Shown here in pieces: positions 56,701 through 60,599 of a stretch of 64,000 bases of DNA (position 1 is the stretch's first letter; every line of letters begins with the position of its first letter). A model generated the notes under the pieces. The model was given only the letters and a program-made list of their open reading frames with translations, had not been told where the DNA came from and searched no databases. The stretch comes from Limnoperna fortunei (taxonomy: Eukaryota > Mollusca > Bivalvia > Mytilida > Modiolidae). The position numbers and the translations under genes are program-made. The stretch covers positions 24,761,220 to 24,825,219 of the forward strand of contig OX104114.1 in NCBI GenBank assembly GCA_944474755.1. Direction: 5' to 3'.

Positions 56701-59697
56701 AATTGTTATCCTCAAAGTAGCCATAATAAATAGTCTCAAGGGACCACCTGTATAAAGCAACAAATGTCTATATGATAGGGCTTAAACCAGTCTGATAGTT
56801 ATCCCCAAAGTAGCCATAATAAATAGTCTCAATGGACCACCTGTATAAAGCAACAAATGTCTATATGATAAGGCTTAAACCAGTCGGATAGTTATCCTCA
56901 AAGTAGCCATATTTTCTTTCTTTCTTTCGTTGTTATCCCTCCATTAGCTGGAGCACCAATCAATAATAAGATTATTGATGTGTAGCAAAGCAACTATACG
57001 GTTAAGCAACTGTGTGCATGTGCAGGGTTTAAACGTAAAATTTCAATATTAATTAGAAGGTGCTAGATCCAGTATATACTCGGTTCCGTTCCAGACACAT
57101 AAGTTAAAAAGCCGAATACTGGAATGGAATGTCACATTATAATCCAACCCACCACCATATTAACATTGGATCACAAGGTCATTCCACTAAAAGATTAATA
57201 GGACAGCAAACACATGTGTACTACGTCTATGTTTATGTATCAACACACTACACCGCACAGCAAACCCACGTGTACTAGCGTCTATGTCAACACATCGACA
57301 CACTACACTGCATAGCGTCCATACGATATAAAAACATAGCACATCAGTGAATATATACATGTATATATAGTGTCAAGTTAAGATTACATTTATACATTAA
57401 TTTACTAAGCCCCTAATGCGCATACACCTGGGAAAATTAGTAGTATTAAAATAGCTGTCATCAATATGGCGATTTATTAATAATCACTGTAAGGGACCTA
57501 CATAAATAACCAATTAATAATGCTCATTGGAATTAAGATTATAATGGTTTTAAAAGAAGCTAAAAAATATTAAGGTTTACAATCTAAAAATAGTATTAGC
57601 TTATGCTTATATGAGGTTAATTTCCCTACACATAATGTTATTCTATACAGTCGAATGTAGCATATGATACTATAAATAAAACAGGTTTACTAGTTAAAAG
57701 CTAAAATCAATTAATCTTTAAAAAGTATACAAAAAGAGGCACTTAGATCACCGTTACTAAGCTGCTGCGTATATGGATATAAAACTACTTTAGAGGAATG
57801 TGGTAACCCTGATGGCAAGTATAAAAATAGAACCAATTGAACGAGGGATGAGCTTGTAATGGAGGCTTGAAATACTAATAACAAAATAACAAATATATCC
57901 ACCCATTCACATACAGGGTTAAGGCTATATTAGTAAACTGTCCACCCCCCTCACTGACTGACTTAATGTATTATCACTACATACTAAAAAGTCAATTTCA
58001 GTTGTTTGCATCTTTGCCATAATAAATAGTCTCAATGGACCACCTGTATAAAGCAACAAATGTCTATATGATAAGGGCTAACCATTGCAACAGAGACAAA
58101 TTGCTGATTGACTGGATCATGATTCAGATTGTGGAAATAAGGAAAGACTGTTGTAGTGTGTTATATAATAGTGAGGATGGTGAGAGAATATGAATGTTTC
58201 ATACTGATGTTAATAGAACAATTAAATGGCTGAAACTACCTTACTAAATGGGATTGAGTAACAAAATACATGTTTTTACATTAAGTATACAAAAGTATTA
58301 AAAATATTCCATTCTGGTGATTAGCAGCAATAATGGAAGTTAAATACAAAATAGAAAGGCTGTTTCATTATTAAAATCAGTGTTGGTGAAAGGATAATAA
58401 AACTGTTTGGTTGAAATAATTTGGTAATTAATATTTGTTTTTTGGTATGACTGAGTAGGGGGACCTATGATAAGTTTGATAAGGAGTATATCATGACACA
58501 TGTTTTGACATCCACATGAAATGGCATTAACTGCAAAACCCGGGAAAAAAATTGTTGTCAAGATAGTTTTCACTGTCATGAAGCTGAAAATAGGAAATAT
58601 AAATGTTATTGCTAATGCTACAACAGGTACCCTCCAGAGACACAATAGATATTAGTAGTTATGTCTGGTTATCTTTTAAATGTCACAGATTGGAGTAAAA
58701 AAAAACTCATGCTCTTCCACTTCTCTCTTCAGCAAGACTATTGGAATTCAGTCATGCAAATTGTAATTTCAGCATAAATATGCCAAATTAAGATAGATTT
58801 AATAATTCATGACCAATTTAAGGTACATCAGATTTATTTTGCTGCTAAGGCTAAACTAATTTTTGTCATTTTTATGCCCCCGCGACAACATGTCGGGGGG
58901 CATTAAGTTTTACTCATGTCCGTCCGTCCGTCTGTACGTCCGAACAAATTTCCGTCAAGCTTTTCTCAGAAACCGTACATGAGAACAATTTGAAATTTGG
59001 CAGGGTGGTTCAGTATCACAAGTTGTACGTCCTAAGCGACTTTCAGACCTGTCGGACAACTACTTCCTGTTTGGGACTTCATTTGTATGTAAATACGTCC
59101 GTCCGTATGTACGAATTTCCGTCAAGCTTTTCTCAGAAACCGTACATGAGAACAATTTGAAATTTGGCAGGGTGGTTCAGTATCATAAGTTGTATGTCCT
59201 AAGCAACTTTCAGACCTGTCGGACAACTACTTCCTGTTTGGGACTTCATTAAGCGGGGGCATCCGTGTCCCATGGACACATTCTTCGATTTTTTTGATGA
59301 CTGATATGGTAATGAAAGTTTTAACAAACTGTTAAAAGGTCAAGGTTACTTTTATACTAAAAGTAGATTTTGTTTGCAAATGTGTATTGTGTCAGTTAAA
59401 TAGTTTAGTCCATGCCTTCCTCAATGGGACCACATTTTTGTTACAAGTTTGAGAGCAGGCCATTTATAAAATTTATATACATTGGCATAATATTTCATCT
59501 CTACATATGTAACCATGTACTACTTTTTTTTGCAGGAAAAGGAGAGAGAAGATCTGAAGCGGATGAGAGAAGAACAAAGAATCAAACAAAAGCAAAAGAT
59601 TATGTCGGAGAGGAAGAAACTGATCCTTAAAAAGACAACCAATCTGGCCAGTATCATCAGTAGTAAGGATGCTAAGGAAGGCAAAATTAATGTATGA
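1559..59697 (+). CDS. nan: TRPV cation channel, Nanchung/OCR type (split gene, 14 exon positions found, one missing)
   Basis: A subunit of a Ca-permeable mechano/chemosensory channel of ciliated sensory cells in other invertebrates. Exons were placed by hand: 1559-1922, 7431-7604, 14050-14239, 15104-15257, [missing], 27665-27814, 28173-28255, 28569-28761, 29269-29376, 35061-35212, 35478-35587, one of five pore exons (36606-45587), 49259-49375, 51322-51447, 59536-59697. All junction phases agree. Placed exons give about 740 residues, against a little over 800 for insect Nanchung as I recall. Hallmarks are [60 protein letters not shown] (ankyrin), [19 protein letters not shown] (S3-S4), [16 protein letters not shown] (S6) and [10 protein letters not shown] (TRP helix). 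The ankyrin wording is closer to Nanchung than to Inactive/OSM-9. The symbol denotes family membership, not proven orthology. The only gap falls in the intron holding the assembly gap. Confidence 0.9.
4109..4244 (-). mobile_element. 5'-truncated SINE tail, minus strand
   Basis: On the minus strand it ends with the block shared by the other SINEs here (agctgaaaaattcctgaaagtgg.. then a caaac tail). The tRNA-like head is missing. It is flanked by an 11-base direct repeat acaatttaaat at 4098-4108 and 4245-4255, the expected LINE-type target-site duplication. Confidence 0.75.
4745..4800. repeat. Cluster of overlapping TACATGTA palindromes
   Basis: Within about 55 bases, tacatgta or its overlapping form catgtacatg occurs repeatedly (tactacatgtacatgtag, tacatgtagatgatgtacatg). 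The segment could fold back on itself. The same octamer is scattered through the whole window. Confidence 0.6.
7431..7604 (+). CDS. TRPV exon 2: ankyrin repeats
   Basis: Acceptor ttttttag, donor gtatgt. 174 bases, phase 1 to phase 1. It encodes [28 protein letters not shown] and [18 protein letters not shown]. The RG-VGE--LH-C signature of the first ankyrin repeats is nearly diagnostic of TRPV proteins, and [15 protein letters not shown] is very close to insect Nanchung as I remember it. Confidence 0.93.
7738..9133 (+). mobile_element. Family A hairpin-capped tandem-repeat element, copy 1
   Basis: It opens with a hairpin: outer stem TGTCTCGCC/GGCGAGACA, inner stem GCGAC-GAAA-GTCGC. A GGCGGCGG stretch follows, then a leader (taaacacttgacatcttgc..), then six units of about 146 bp (caatttcacggtccag at 7921, 8069, 8215, 8361, 8507, 8653), a closing block and the end ..GTGTCCACACTTG. 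No protein is encoded. The 3' end is interrupted by a SINE. The architecture resembles non-autonomous Helitron/Helentron elements of bivalves; that link is inferred. Confidence 0.8.
8844..9116 (+). mobile_element. tRNA-derived SINE inserted in family A copy 1
   Basis: The head is tRNA-like: A-box region tggccgagtgg at the start and B box ggttcgattc about 65 bases later, like a Leu/Ser-type tRNA. The body has gactccaatcttaattgac and ccgggtactccggcttcc, and the tail aaacaccattcaaacaaac. An 11-base duplication, tctgtgtccac, lies at 8833-8843 and 9117-9127, splitting the 3' end of the host element. The insertion is therefore younger than the family A copy. Confidence 0.9.
9164..10422 (+). mobile_element. 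Family A element, copy 2
   Basis: Same organisation as copy 1 with a degraded start hairpin (gcgatgaaagagttggaggtgagac). About seven ~146 bp units follow, then the closing block with atgcggaattcaggcgagac and the end ..gtccacacttgt. It lies 30 bases after copy 1 in the same orientation. Confidence 0.8.
10668..11597. mobile_element. Tigger/pogo-like non-autonomous element
   Basis: The ends are inverted repeats CAGTCAAACCTCGATAAGTC at the left and, on the minus strand at the right, CAGTCGAACCTCGTTGTC. Each end is flanked by TA (10666-10667 and 11598-11599). CAGTC-AACCTCG with a TA target duplication is typical of Tigger/pogo-class Tc1-mariner relatives. At 930 bases with no transposase it is non-autonomous. 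End-like strings recur inside (near 11391 and 11540-11590). Confidence 0.75.
11889..12020. repeat. Short minisatellite, unit ~30 bases built on caaatccggtg
   Basis: The phrase aacaccaaatccggtg is repeated four to five times with variable spacers (caacaccg, tgacacct, caacacct, ttacacct). It lies inside the TG..CA element and has no coding meaning that I can see. Confidence 0.7.
14050..14239 (+). CDS. TRPV exon 3: ankyrin repeats
   Basis: 190 bases, phase 1 in, phase 2 out, donor gtatgg. It encodes [54 protein letters not shown] and ICEKTNYNG. The acceptor is tttgaag, with a weak pyrimidine tract. GNFF-PDDQK-SRTDS--HEWVD is a TRPV-specific insertion between ankyrin repeats, well conserved in Nanchung-type proteins. 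Confidence 0.92.
15104..15257 (+). CDS. TRPV exon 4: ankyrin repeats
   Basis: Acceptor gtttttag, donor gtataa. 154 bases, phase 2 in, phase 0 out. It encodes [37 protein letters not shown] and [26 protein letters not shown] and [15 protein letters not shown] are classic TRPV ankyrin strings. The family normally continues with an M-MFD-A---GA segment, which is not found downstream before 27665. Confidence 0.93.
16026..16392. repeat. 39 bp minisatellite, ~9 copies, open on both strands
   Basis: Unit ttcatccaggtttctttta + acatttgtaacataaaaacc, about 39 bases and repeated over nine times with few changes. 39 is a multiple of three, so one frame on each strand stays open (+ [13 protein letters not shown], - [13 protein letters not shown]). 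It is inside an intron, and I read the open frames as a by-product of unit length. Confidence 0.92.
18178..19252. repeat. 45 bp minisatellite, ~24 copies, open on both strands
   Basis: Unit tattctatggatttctacac + tatgacctgggtacattttg + ttaaa, exactly 45 bases, repeated about 24 times with one to three changes per unit. One frame is open on each strand for over 360 codons (+ [15 protein letters not shown], - [15 protein letters not shown]). It lies in a TRPV intron with no start context or splice signals that I can support, so I do not call a gene. Confidence 0.93.
20839..20943. repeat. Two-copy direct repeat, ~52 bp unit
   Basis: The phrase actcatatagacaaaatttt + atgcctaatatcat occurs twice in tandem (about 20848 and 20897), each followed by (a/g)aagagc(a/c)acaacaaa. 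It is a local duplication. Confidence 0.8.
21009..22826 (+). mobile_element. SINE interrupted by family A copy 3
   Basis: The SINE head is at 21009-21145 (ggggccttggtagccaagtgg) and its tail at 22706-22826 (ctgggattttctccaggttc .. atttaaacaaacaaac). A 10-base duplication, aaaaaagtta, flanks the whole (20999-21008 and 22827-22836). The middle is the family A insertion. Comparison with the intact SINE at 60323 shows where the insertion occurred: after gattgccagtttt and before cct. Confidence 0.85.
21146..22705 (+). mobile_element. Family A element, copy 3 (inside a SINE)
   Basis: Complete copy: hairpin TGTCTCGCCTGCGAC-GAAA-GTCGC.., then (ggc)n, the leader, about eight ~146 bp units, the closing block, and the end cacacttgt at 22705. 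The flanking SINE shows no target duplication beyond an ambiguous T. Confidence 0.88.
23823..25230 (+). mobile_element. Family A element, copy 4 (inside family C)
   Basis: Near-intact hairpin start (tgtctcgcctgcgacgaaag), GGCGGCGGCGG, leader, about eight ~146 bp units, and the end cacacttgt. It interrupts a family C unit within the T-run of ggtaattttttatgaaa. Neighbouring intact units show six T there, and four plus two flank the element if it is taken as TGTCTC..CTTGT. Confidence 0.88.
25231..26530 (+). repeat. ~164 bp tandem units alternating as a dimeric higher-order repeat
   Basis: Two unit types alternate: one has aacagctagagtaaaactg with ttcactgtattag, the other agcagctagattgaaactg with ttcacttgattgg. 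Both end in gagttattgcccttaaatgg. The order A-B-A-B-A-B is kept for about six units, then it degrades. Confidence 0.8.
26943..27142. other. Assembly gap, 200 N
   Basis: Exactly 200 unknown bases, a round number that suggests a placeholder of unknown true size. It lies just after the family C element and within the intron where one TRPV exon is missing. Confidence 0.95.
27665..27814 (+). CDS. TRPV exon 5: linker between ankyrin domain and S1
   Basis: Acceptor tttatag, donor gtatgt, 150 bases, phase 0 to 0. It encodes [39 protein letters not shown] and [11 protein letters not shown]. The W-YG-VTC-GYPL--IDTI pattern matches the TRPV segment following the ankyrin repeats. Confidence 0.92.
28173..28255 (+). 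CDS. TRPV exon 6: pre-S1
   Basis: Acceptor atttgcag, donor gtatgt, 83 bases, phase 0 in, 2 out. It encodes [20 protein letters not shown] and WVTFARF(R), the helical stretch just before S1 (in the family, EHL-LM-G---LL--KW--F--). Confidence 0.9.
28569..28761 (+). CDS. TRPV exon 7: S1 and S1-S2 loop
   Basis: Acceptor tttcag, 193 bases, phase 2 in, 0 out. It encodes [20 protein letters not shown] (S1) and LRPGEDRC, then an extracellular loop with NLS and NNTTS sites for N-glycosylation and two further Cys. The donor I propose is gac-ata|gtaata, weaker than usual, chosen because it joins in phase to exon 8. The frame would otherwise stop 12 bases later. Confidence 0.85.
29269..29376 (+). CDS. 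TRPV exon 8: S2
   Basis: Acceptor tatttcag, donor gtatgt, 108 bases, phase 0 to 0. It encodes [20 protein letters not shown] (S2) and [16 protein letters not shown]. Together with exon 7 this gives the start of the voltage-sensor-like domain. Confidence 0.88.
29485..30586 (+). mobile_element. Family B hairpin-capped tandem-repeat element, copy 1
   Basis: It starts with hairpin ATGCCCCC-gcgacgacatgtcg-GGGGGCAT, then a (ccgtccgta)n stretch. About six ~167 bp units follow (ccgtcaagcttttctcagaaa, ggcagggtggttcagtatca, gacctgtcggacaactac). The end is gcggaggcat..GTGTCC(cat)GGACAC..cttcaattttttt. No protein; short frames across units are artefacts. Confidence 0.85.
30754..31666 (+). mobile_element. 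Family B element, copy 2
   Basis: Complete copy in the same orientation as copy 1, about 170 bases downstream, with the same hairpin start, about five units and the same end (catccgtgtcccatggacac..cttcaatttttt). Confidence 0.85.
31828..32222 (+). mobile_element. Degenerate hairpin-capped element
   Basis: It begins tttttttgtccccccc..ggaggcatattg (imperfect hairpin, stem tgcccccc-like), then tccatttgtcactccatcc and two imperfect copies of an agatatttagc-gatt-ttggtatgt block about 140 bases apart. It resembles families B and D but is too decayed to assign. Confidence 0.45.
32234..32502 (-). mobile_element. tRNA-derived SINE, minus strand
   Basis: On the minus strand it runs from the tRNA-like head (ggggactcagtggcac..) through gttgacctga-like B-box sequence to agctgaaaaattgctgaaag and a caaacaaaaac tail. 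An 11-base duplication, ttgtacattaa, lies at 32223-32233 and 32503-32513. Confidence 0.88.
32658..32934 (+). mobile_element. Family D hairpin-capped element, short copy
   Basis: It starts acaccccctgcaaac..ggggggtatatagg (imperfect hairpin), continues with (gtctgtcc)n, cttgtaagcgcaactcctcc, and ends gtatcgctttGTGAGCgtGCTCACagtccacatttg. The 3' third (from 32849) lies inside the ~760 bp block that was later triplicated. Confidence 0.7.
32849..33608 (+). repeat. ~760 bp tandem block, copy 1, ending in a truncated copy of TRPV exon 9
   Basis: It starts with the 3' part of a family D element (gattatcattaaggggagat), then about eight ~90 bp subunits, each with an intron-3'-end-like and exon-9-start-like part. 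It ends inside an exon 9 copy (ctgccagggagagcaaca). This exon copy has the acceptor but neither the rest of the exon nor a donor. Confidence 0.9.
33609..34372 (+). repeat. ~760 bp tandem block, copy 2
   Basis: Nearly identical to copy 1. It differs mainly in the lengths of G-runs (for example near 33801 and 33951) and a few substitutions, so the duplication is recent or homogenised. It ends with the same truncated exon 9 copy. Confidence 0.92.
34373..35135 (+). repeat. ~760 bp tandem block, copy 3, merging into the true exon 9
   Basis: Third copy, with the same eight subunits. Here the last subunit is the start of the functional exon 9 (35061 on) and continues into unique exon sequence after agcaaca at 35135. 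Confidence 0.92.
35061..35212 (+). CDS. TRPV exon 9: S3
   Basis: Acceptor ctccaaag, donor gtatat, 152 bases, phase 0 in, 2 out. It encodes [20 protein letters not shown] (start of S3), [13 protein letters not shown] and [17 protein letters not shown](R). The start is set by phase and by family wording (AP-K-LFLL-C). The exon's first ~75 bases are reiterated upstream, so other acceptors in the array compete, but only this copy continues into the rest of the exon. Confidence 0.88.
35478..35587 (+). CDS. TRPV exon 10: S4-S5
   Basis: Acceptor attgcag, donor gtaagt (strong), 110 bases, phase 2 in, 1 out. It encodes [20 protein letters not shown] and [36 protein letters not shown] is the TRPV S4-S5 linker string. 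Its one-base overhang (T) must be completed by a phase-1 pore exon. Confidence 0.93.
35588..36605 (+). other. TRPV intron 10
   Basis: 1 kb, AT-rich. It carries a 131-codon open frame (35938-36333) with Asn/Ile/Lys-rich, low-complexity composition and no recognised domain. I treat that frame as chance. Confidence 0.6.
36606..36751 (+). CDS. TRPV alternative pore exon 11a
   Basis: Acceptor tttacag, donor gtaaat, 146 bases, phase 1 in, 0 out. It encodes [20 protein letters not shown] and [18 protein letters not shown], then [10 protein letters not shown]: end of S5, turret with one NSS site, pore helix and filter region SLGEFSD. Most similar to 11b. Confidence 0.9.
37181..37326 (+). CDS. TRPV alternative pore exon 11b
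   Basis: Acceptor tattttacag, donor gtaaat, 146 bases, phase 1 to 0. It encodes [20 protein letters not shown] and [18 protein letters not shown], then [10 protein letters not shown]. The filter region SLGEFSD is as in 11a, and the turret lacks the NSS site. The shared donor sequence (agcaaagtaaattt) points to a duplication with 11a. Confidence 0.9.
38278..38423 (+). CDS. TRPV alternative pore exon 11c
   Basis: Acceptor tgttttcag, donor gtattt, 146 bases, phase 1 to 0. It encodes [20 protein letters not shown] and [18 protein letters not shown], then [10 protein letters not shown]. The filter region SLGDFGD is closest to insect Nanchung (SL-NFGDYY). A turret NNS site is present. The donor lacks the usual A/G-A-G-T context. 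Confidence 0.9.
39193..39348. mobile_element. Near-perfect foldback, ~70 bp arms
   Basis: Left arm ataggataattaattgg..gtgaatatccaaaatatga + tcacgagtgccgcat. The right arm is its reverse complement ending at ..ggattatcctat, with a short loop (about ttaaccagtgcacgagttc). The inner ~45 bases of each arm are almost perfect. It could be a MITE or a local inverted duplication. Confidence 0.8.
40311..40456 (+). CDS. TRPV alternative pore exon 11d
   Basis: Acceptor tgttttcag, donor gtaata, 146 bases, phase 1 to 0. It encodes [20 protein letters not shown] and [18 protein letters not shown], then [10 protein letters not shown]. The filter region reads SLGHFGD, with His where the others have Asp, Glu or Ala. 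The upstream intron end (atgttttcagcgatgtacat) is shared with 11c, so these two look like a duplicated pair. Confidence 0.9.
41632..43473 (+). mobile_element. Family A element, copy 5 (longest)
   Basis: The hairpin start has one stem mutation (gctacgaaagtcgc). A shortened GGCGGCGG stretch follows, then the leader, about ten ~146 bp units, the closing block and the end cacacttgt. Units around 41945-42345 and 42370-42770 repeat as a group of about 430 bases (same cacctta/ctactcatgg/ttgtgtatatg/ttaccacag variants), so part of the array was duplicated as a three-unit block. Confidence 0.85.
44699..44968 (+). mobile_element. Family B element, copy 3 (single unit)
   Basis: Hairpin start tttatgccctgcgacgacat, leader (gtctgtccgt), one unit (ggtcaagcttttcttagaaac..) and the usual end gcgggggcat..gtcccatggacac..cttcgatttttt. 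Confidence 0.82.
45424..45587 (+). CDS. TRPV alternative pore exon 11e (divergent, longer)
   Basis: Acceptor ccatttcag, donor gtaaga, 164 bases, phase 1 to 0. It encodes [39 protein letters not shown] and [15 protein letters not shown]. The turret is six residues longer with two Cys (possible disulfide) and an NSS site. The filter region is SVGAFED, with neutral Ala at the variable site. The TDHP motif shared by 11a-d is replaced by TSYS. It is the most diverged of the five but fully open with good splice sites. Confidence 0.88.
46010..46480 (+). mobile_element. Degenerate family D-like element
   Basis: It begins gttataccctccatggggat + ttgggtgtccttctgtctgtc, then two imperfect copies of gatgataacttgaaaa-gtcaacagatttt about 165 bases apart. 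The layout (start, (tctgtc)n, tandem units) follows family D, but the start hairpin is decayed. Confidence 0.4.
46517..46640. mobile_element. Foldback with ~55 bp arms
   Basis: Left arm has aatctttcactttctccc + ctctttttgctat. The right arm is its reverse complement (atagcaaaaagggggagcaa..gaaagatt) around a loop of about 14 bases. Outer AT-rich parts (aaatctaattaaaataca / gattgtattttaattaga-like) extend the pairing. No target duplication could be defined. Confidence 0.65.
46734..47678. mobile_element. TA-flanked MITE, probably Tc1/mariner class
   Basis: Ends CTGTGAAAATACTT and, on the minus strand, CTGTGAAATACTTTTT are inverted repeats. Each is flanked by TA (46732-46733 and 47679-47680). Sub-terminal taattttcgtgg / caattttcgtgg also pair. 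945 bases, no transposase, and several internal AT-rich frames only. Confidence 0.65.
48645..48870 (-). mobile_element. tRNA-derived SINE, minus strand
   Basis: On the minus strand it begins ggggcctttgtggctgagttg, passes the B-box-like gggagtttgattcctatt, and ends agctgaaaaattgctgaaagtgg with a caaacaaaaaacaaac tail. A 15-base duplication, ataaatgataattgt, is at 48630-48644 and 48871-48885. Confidence 0.92.
49259..49375 (+). CDS. TRPV exon 12: S6
   Basis: Acceptor tttttag, donor gtaagg, 117 bases, phase 0 to 0. It encodes [20 protein letters not shown] and [34 protein letters not shown] is the TRPV S6 gate helix and WFRQ leads into the TRP domain. Confidence 0.95.
49730..49994 (+). mobile_element. 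Family D element, short copy
   Basis: Start tatacccccc..ggggggtatataggaat (stem with T-rich loop), (gtctgtctgtcc), cttgacagattttgatgaaac, and the end tatccctttGTGAGCttGCTCACagtccacacttg. Confidence 0.8.
50270..50570 (+). mobile_element. Degenerate hairpin-type element
   Basis: atagccctgctttaaagaac, then tgtccgtccact and ttgtttgtccatccgtaac, ttctaagaaattataggatg, and an end like gaatcactattgagcattag + ctcacag. The order follows families B and D but the hairpins are lost. Confidence 0.4.
50904..51112 (+). mobile_element. tRNA-derived SINE, internally shortened
   Basis: Head gggacctcggtagctgagtgg ttaagg, B-box-like gcggttgcaggttgaagtctc, then gactccaatcttaattgac, and an abrupt jump to ggcattaaacagatttcaaa with a caaacaaacaaa tail. 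The usual aaactggacgcc..gctgaaaaattgc part is missing. The flanking repeat cacatttt is short. Confidence 0.75.
51322..51447 (+). CDS. TRPV exon 13: TRP helix
   Basis: Acceptor ttttgtag, donor gtaagt, 126 bases, phase 0 to 0. It encodes [32 protein letters not shown] and [15 protein letters not shown] is the TRP box region of TRPV channels. The last bases (accagtct) and the donor are the first occurrence of the 93 bp satellite unit. Confidence 0.92.
51438..52085 (+). repeat. 93 bp satellite, first segment (starts at the exon 13 donor)
   Basis: Unit ccagtctgatagttatcctc + aaagtagccataataaatag + tctcaatggaccacctgtat + aaagcaacaaatgtctatat + gataaggcttaaa, 93 bases. The first unit reads ccagtctgtaagttatcttc and contains the functional donor (gtaagt). 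Later units read gatagt there. Frequent variants are aatgg/aaggg, ccata/ccgta and gataag/gataggg. Confidence 0.95.
52736..53364 (+). pseudogene. 5'-truncated LINE (Jockey/CR1-like) C-terminal region, frameshifted
   Basis: From 52783 an open frame of 193 codons reads [74 protein letters not shown] and [12 protein letters not shown], the familiar region after the reverse transcriptase core of CR1/Jockey-type LINEs. Just upstream another frame has [18 protein letters not shown], the preceding motif, so a one-base shift near 52790 separates them. The endonuclease and catalytic core are absent. It is a dead fragment that also lacks a recognisable start. Confidence 0.88.
53473..53682 (+). other. 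Unassigned 69-codon open frame in the LINE 3' region
   Basis: ATG at 53473 opens [29 protein letters not shown] with no repeats and mixed composition. I do not recognise a domain. It lies between the LINE stop and a SINE tail and may be LINE 3' sequence or part of the hAT-like element. Confidence 0.25.
53678..53765 (-). mobile_element. SINE tail fragment with (AATC)n end, minus strand
   Basis: On the minus strand it reads ..agctgaaatattgcttgctg, gacgttaaac and then (aatc)n. It is flanked by a 13-base duplication, ttcaaagaagaag, at 53665-53677 and 53766-53778. The tail differs from the (AAAC)n of the other SINEs here, so it is a relative rather than the same subfamily. Confidence 0.75.
53966..56910 (+). 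repeat. 93 bp satellite, second segment
   Basis: About 31-32 units in continuous register with the first segment after subtracting the hAT-like insertion. Some units carry a ccatataaataataaatag expansion (54473, 55317; also 51748) and recur at non-adjacent places, a sign of multi-unit duplication. Confidence 0.95.
56911..58015 (-). mobile_element. 1.1 kb unclassified insertion in the satellite, likely a minus-strand retroposon
   Basis: It splits a satellite unit, with GCCAT duplicated at 56906-56910 and 58016-58020. The left end is attttctttctttctttcg, so on the minus strand it would end in (GAAA)n, as a retroposon tail would. Inside, acagcaaac(a/c)ca(c/t)gtgtacta occurs twice about 65 bases apart. 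No protein domain in a 63-codon minus frame (57711-57902). Confidence 0.5.
58016..58078 (+). repeat. 93 bp satellite, last partial unit
   Basis: gccataataaatagtctcaa..gtctatatgataagggct: the second half of the unit broken by the 1.1 kb insertion. The satellite ends here. Confidence 0.92.
58079..59535 (+). other. Remainder of TRPV intron 13
   Basis: AT-rich intron containing one family B element (58869-59295). A 101-codon minus-strand frame (58340-58645) has no recognised domain and is treated as chance. Confidence 0.6.
58869..59295 (+). mobile_element. Family B element, copy 4
   Basis: Hairpin start atgcccccgcgacaacatgt + cggggggcat, (gtccgtccgtc), two ~170 bp units, and the end gcgggggcatccgtgtccca + tggacac..cttcgattttttt. 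Confidence 0.87.
59536..59697 (+). CDS. TRPV exon 14: basic C-terminal tail with stop
   Basis: Acceptor ttttttttgcag, phase 0. It encodes [39 protein letters not shown] and [14 protein letters not shown], then TGA at 59695: a highly charged, likely helical tail. TRPV proteins of this type end in a variable charged region. A donor-like gtatga at 59692 would remove the stop and allow splicing in phase to a further exon, but I found no convincing one. Confidence 0.78.
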   Translation, partial: EKEREDLKRMREEQRIKQKQKIMSERKKLILKKTTNLASIISSKDAKEGKINV

Positions 59698-60290
59698 ATT
59701 ATCATTACTTTTTTTATAATCCTGTTTAGCCTTATTTAAATGATCTGCTTAATTACAGACATCATAATGCTATTGTTCATATAAAAATTTTAAGTTGTGA
59801 GTACTGTGTTCAGTTCACAGAGATAGCAGAATCTAAATTCAGTCACATGTAAATTAACCGTTTATTACCTGTGTATGTGTGTTACTGCTGAGATTTATTA
59901 TATTTTGTATAGTTACAAATAATCATGCACATATACCATATATTATTATTTTATGTATTTCTATGTTTGACGTCATTGTTAAGGCATATGATATTTATGT
60001 AAGAAAACTATTTTTTTAGAATATATTATATACTGCTGAATTTTAGTACTTGATATAATCCGTCCTTATAAAGTTTTGTAGTCATTTTTGTGTGTTACTG
60101 CTGAATTTTGACAACATTCCAGAAAATTTCTATAAGATTTTAATGTATATTTTGTTATATATTAGTTTTGTGTACAGTCGTATTGGCTAGGATTCCATAT
60201 GCTTTATTTTCATATTGAAGGCTTTTATTTCAGAACCGTTCATGTTTTTAAAACATTAGTCTGTGACTTATAATAAAACGTAAAGAAAAA
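59698..60290 (+). other. Probable TRPV 3' UTR and polyadenylation signal
   Basis: AT-rich non-coding sequence after the stop. AATAAA at 60272-60277 is followed by an A-rich tract. It is a candidate poly(A) site, about 580 bases after the stop. There is no independent evidence. Confidence 0.35.
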
Positions 60291-60322
60291 AAAATCATTT
60301 TCCACAGTTTATCTACTTATCA

Positions 60323-60587
60323 GGGGGCCTCGATGGTCGAGTGGTCTAGGTAGTTCGTCTACCATTGATCACGTGGTCTGTCAACACTGAGATTGCGGGT
60401 TCGATTCTCACTGCAGGCAGGGTGTACTCGACTCCAATCTTAATTGACAAGGATTGCCAGTTTTCCTACCGCAGGTCGGGGGTTCTGTCCGGGTACTCCG
60501 GCTTCCTCCCCCAATAAAAACTGGACGCCATGAATTAGCTGAAAAATTGCTGAAAGTGGCGTTAAAACACCATTCAAACAAAACAAA
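60323..60587 (+). mobile_element. Intact tRNA-derived SINE
   Basis: Head ggggcctcgatggtcgagtgg, B box gggttcgattctc, then gactccaatcttaattgac, ccgcaggtcgggggttctgt, gctgaaaaattgctgaaag and a ccattcaaacaaaac tail. A 12-base duplication, atctacttatca, lies at 60311-60322 and 60588-60599. This is the reference copy for the family in this window. Confidence 0.92.
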
Positions 60588-60599
60588 ATCTACTTATCA

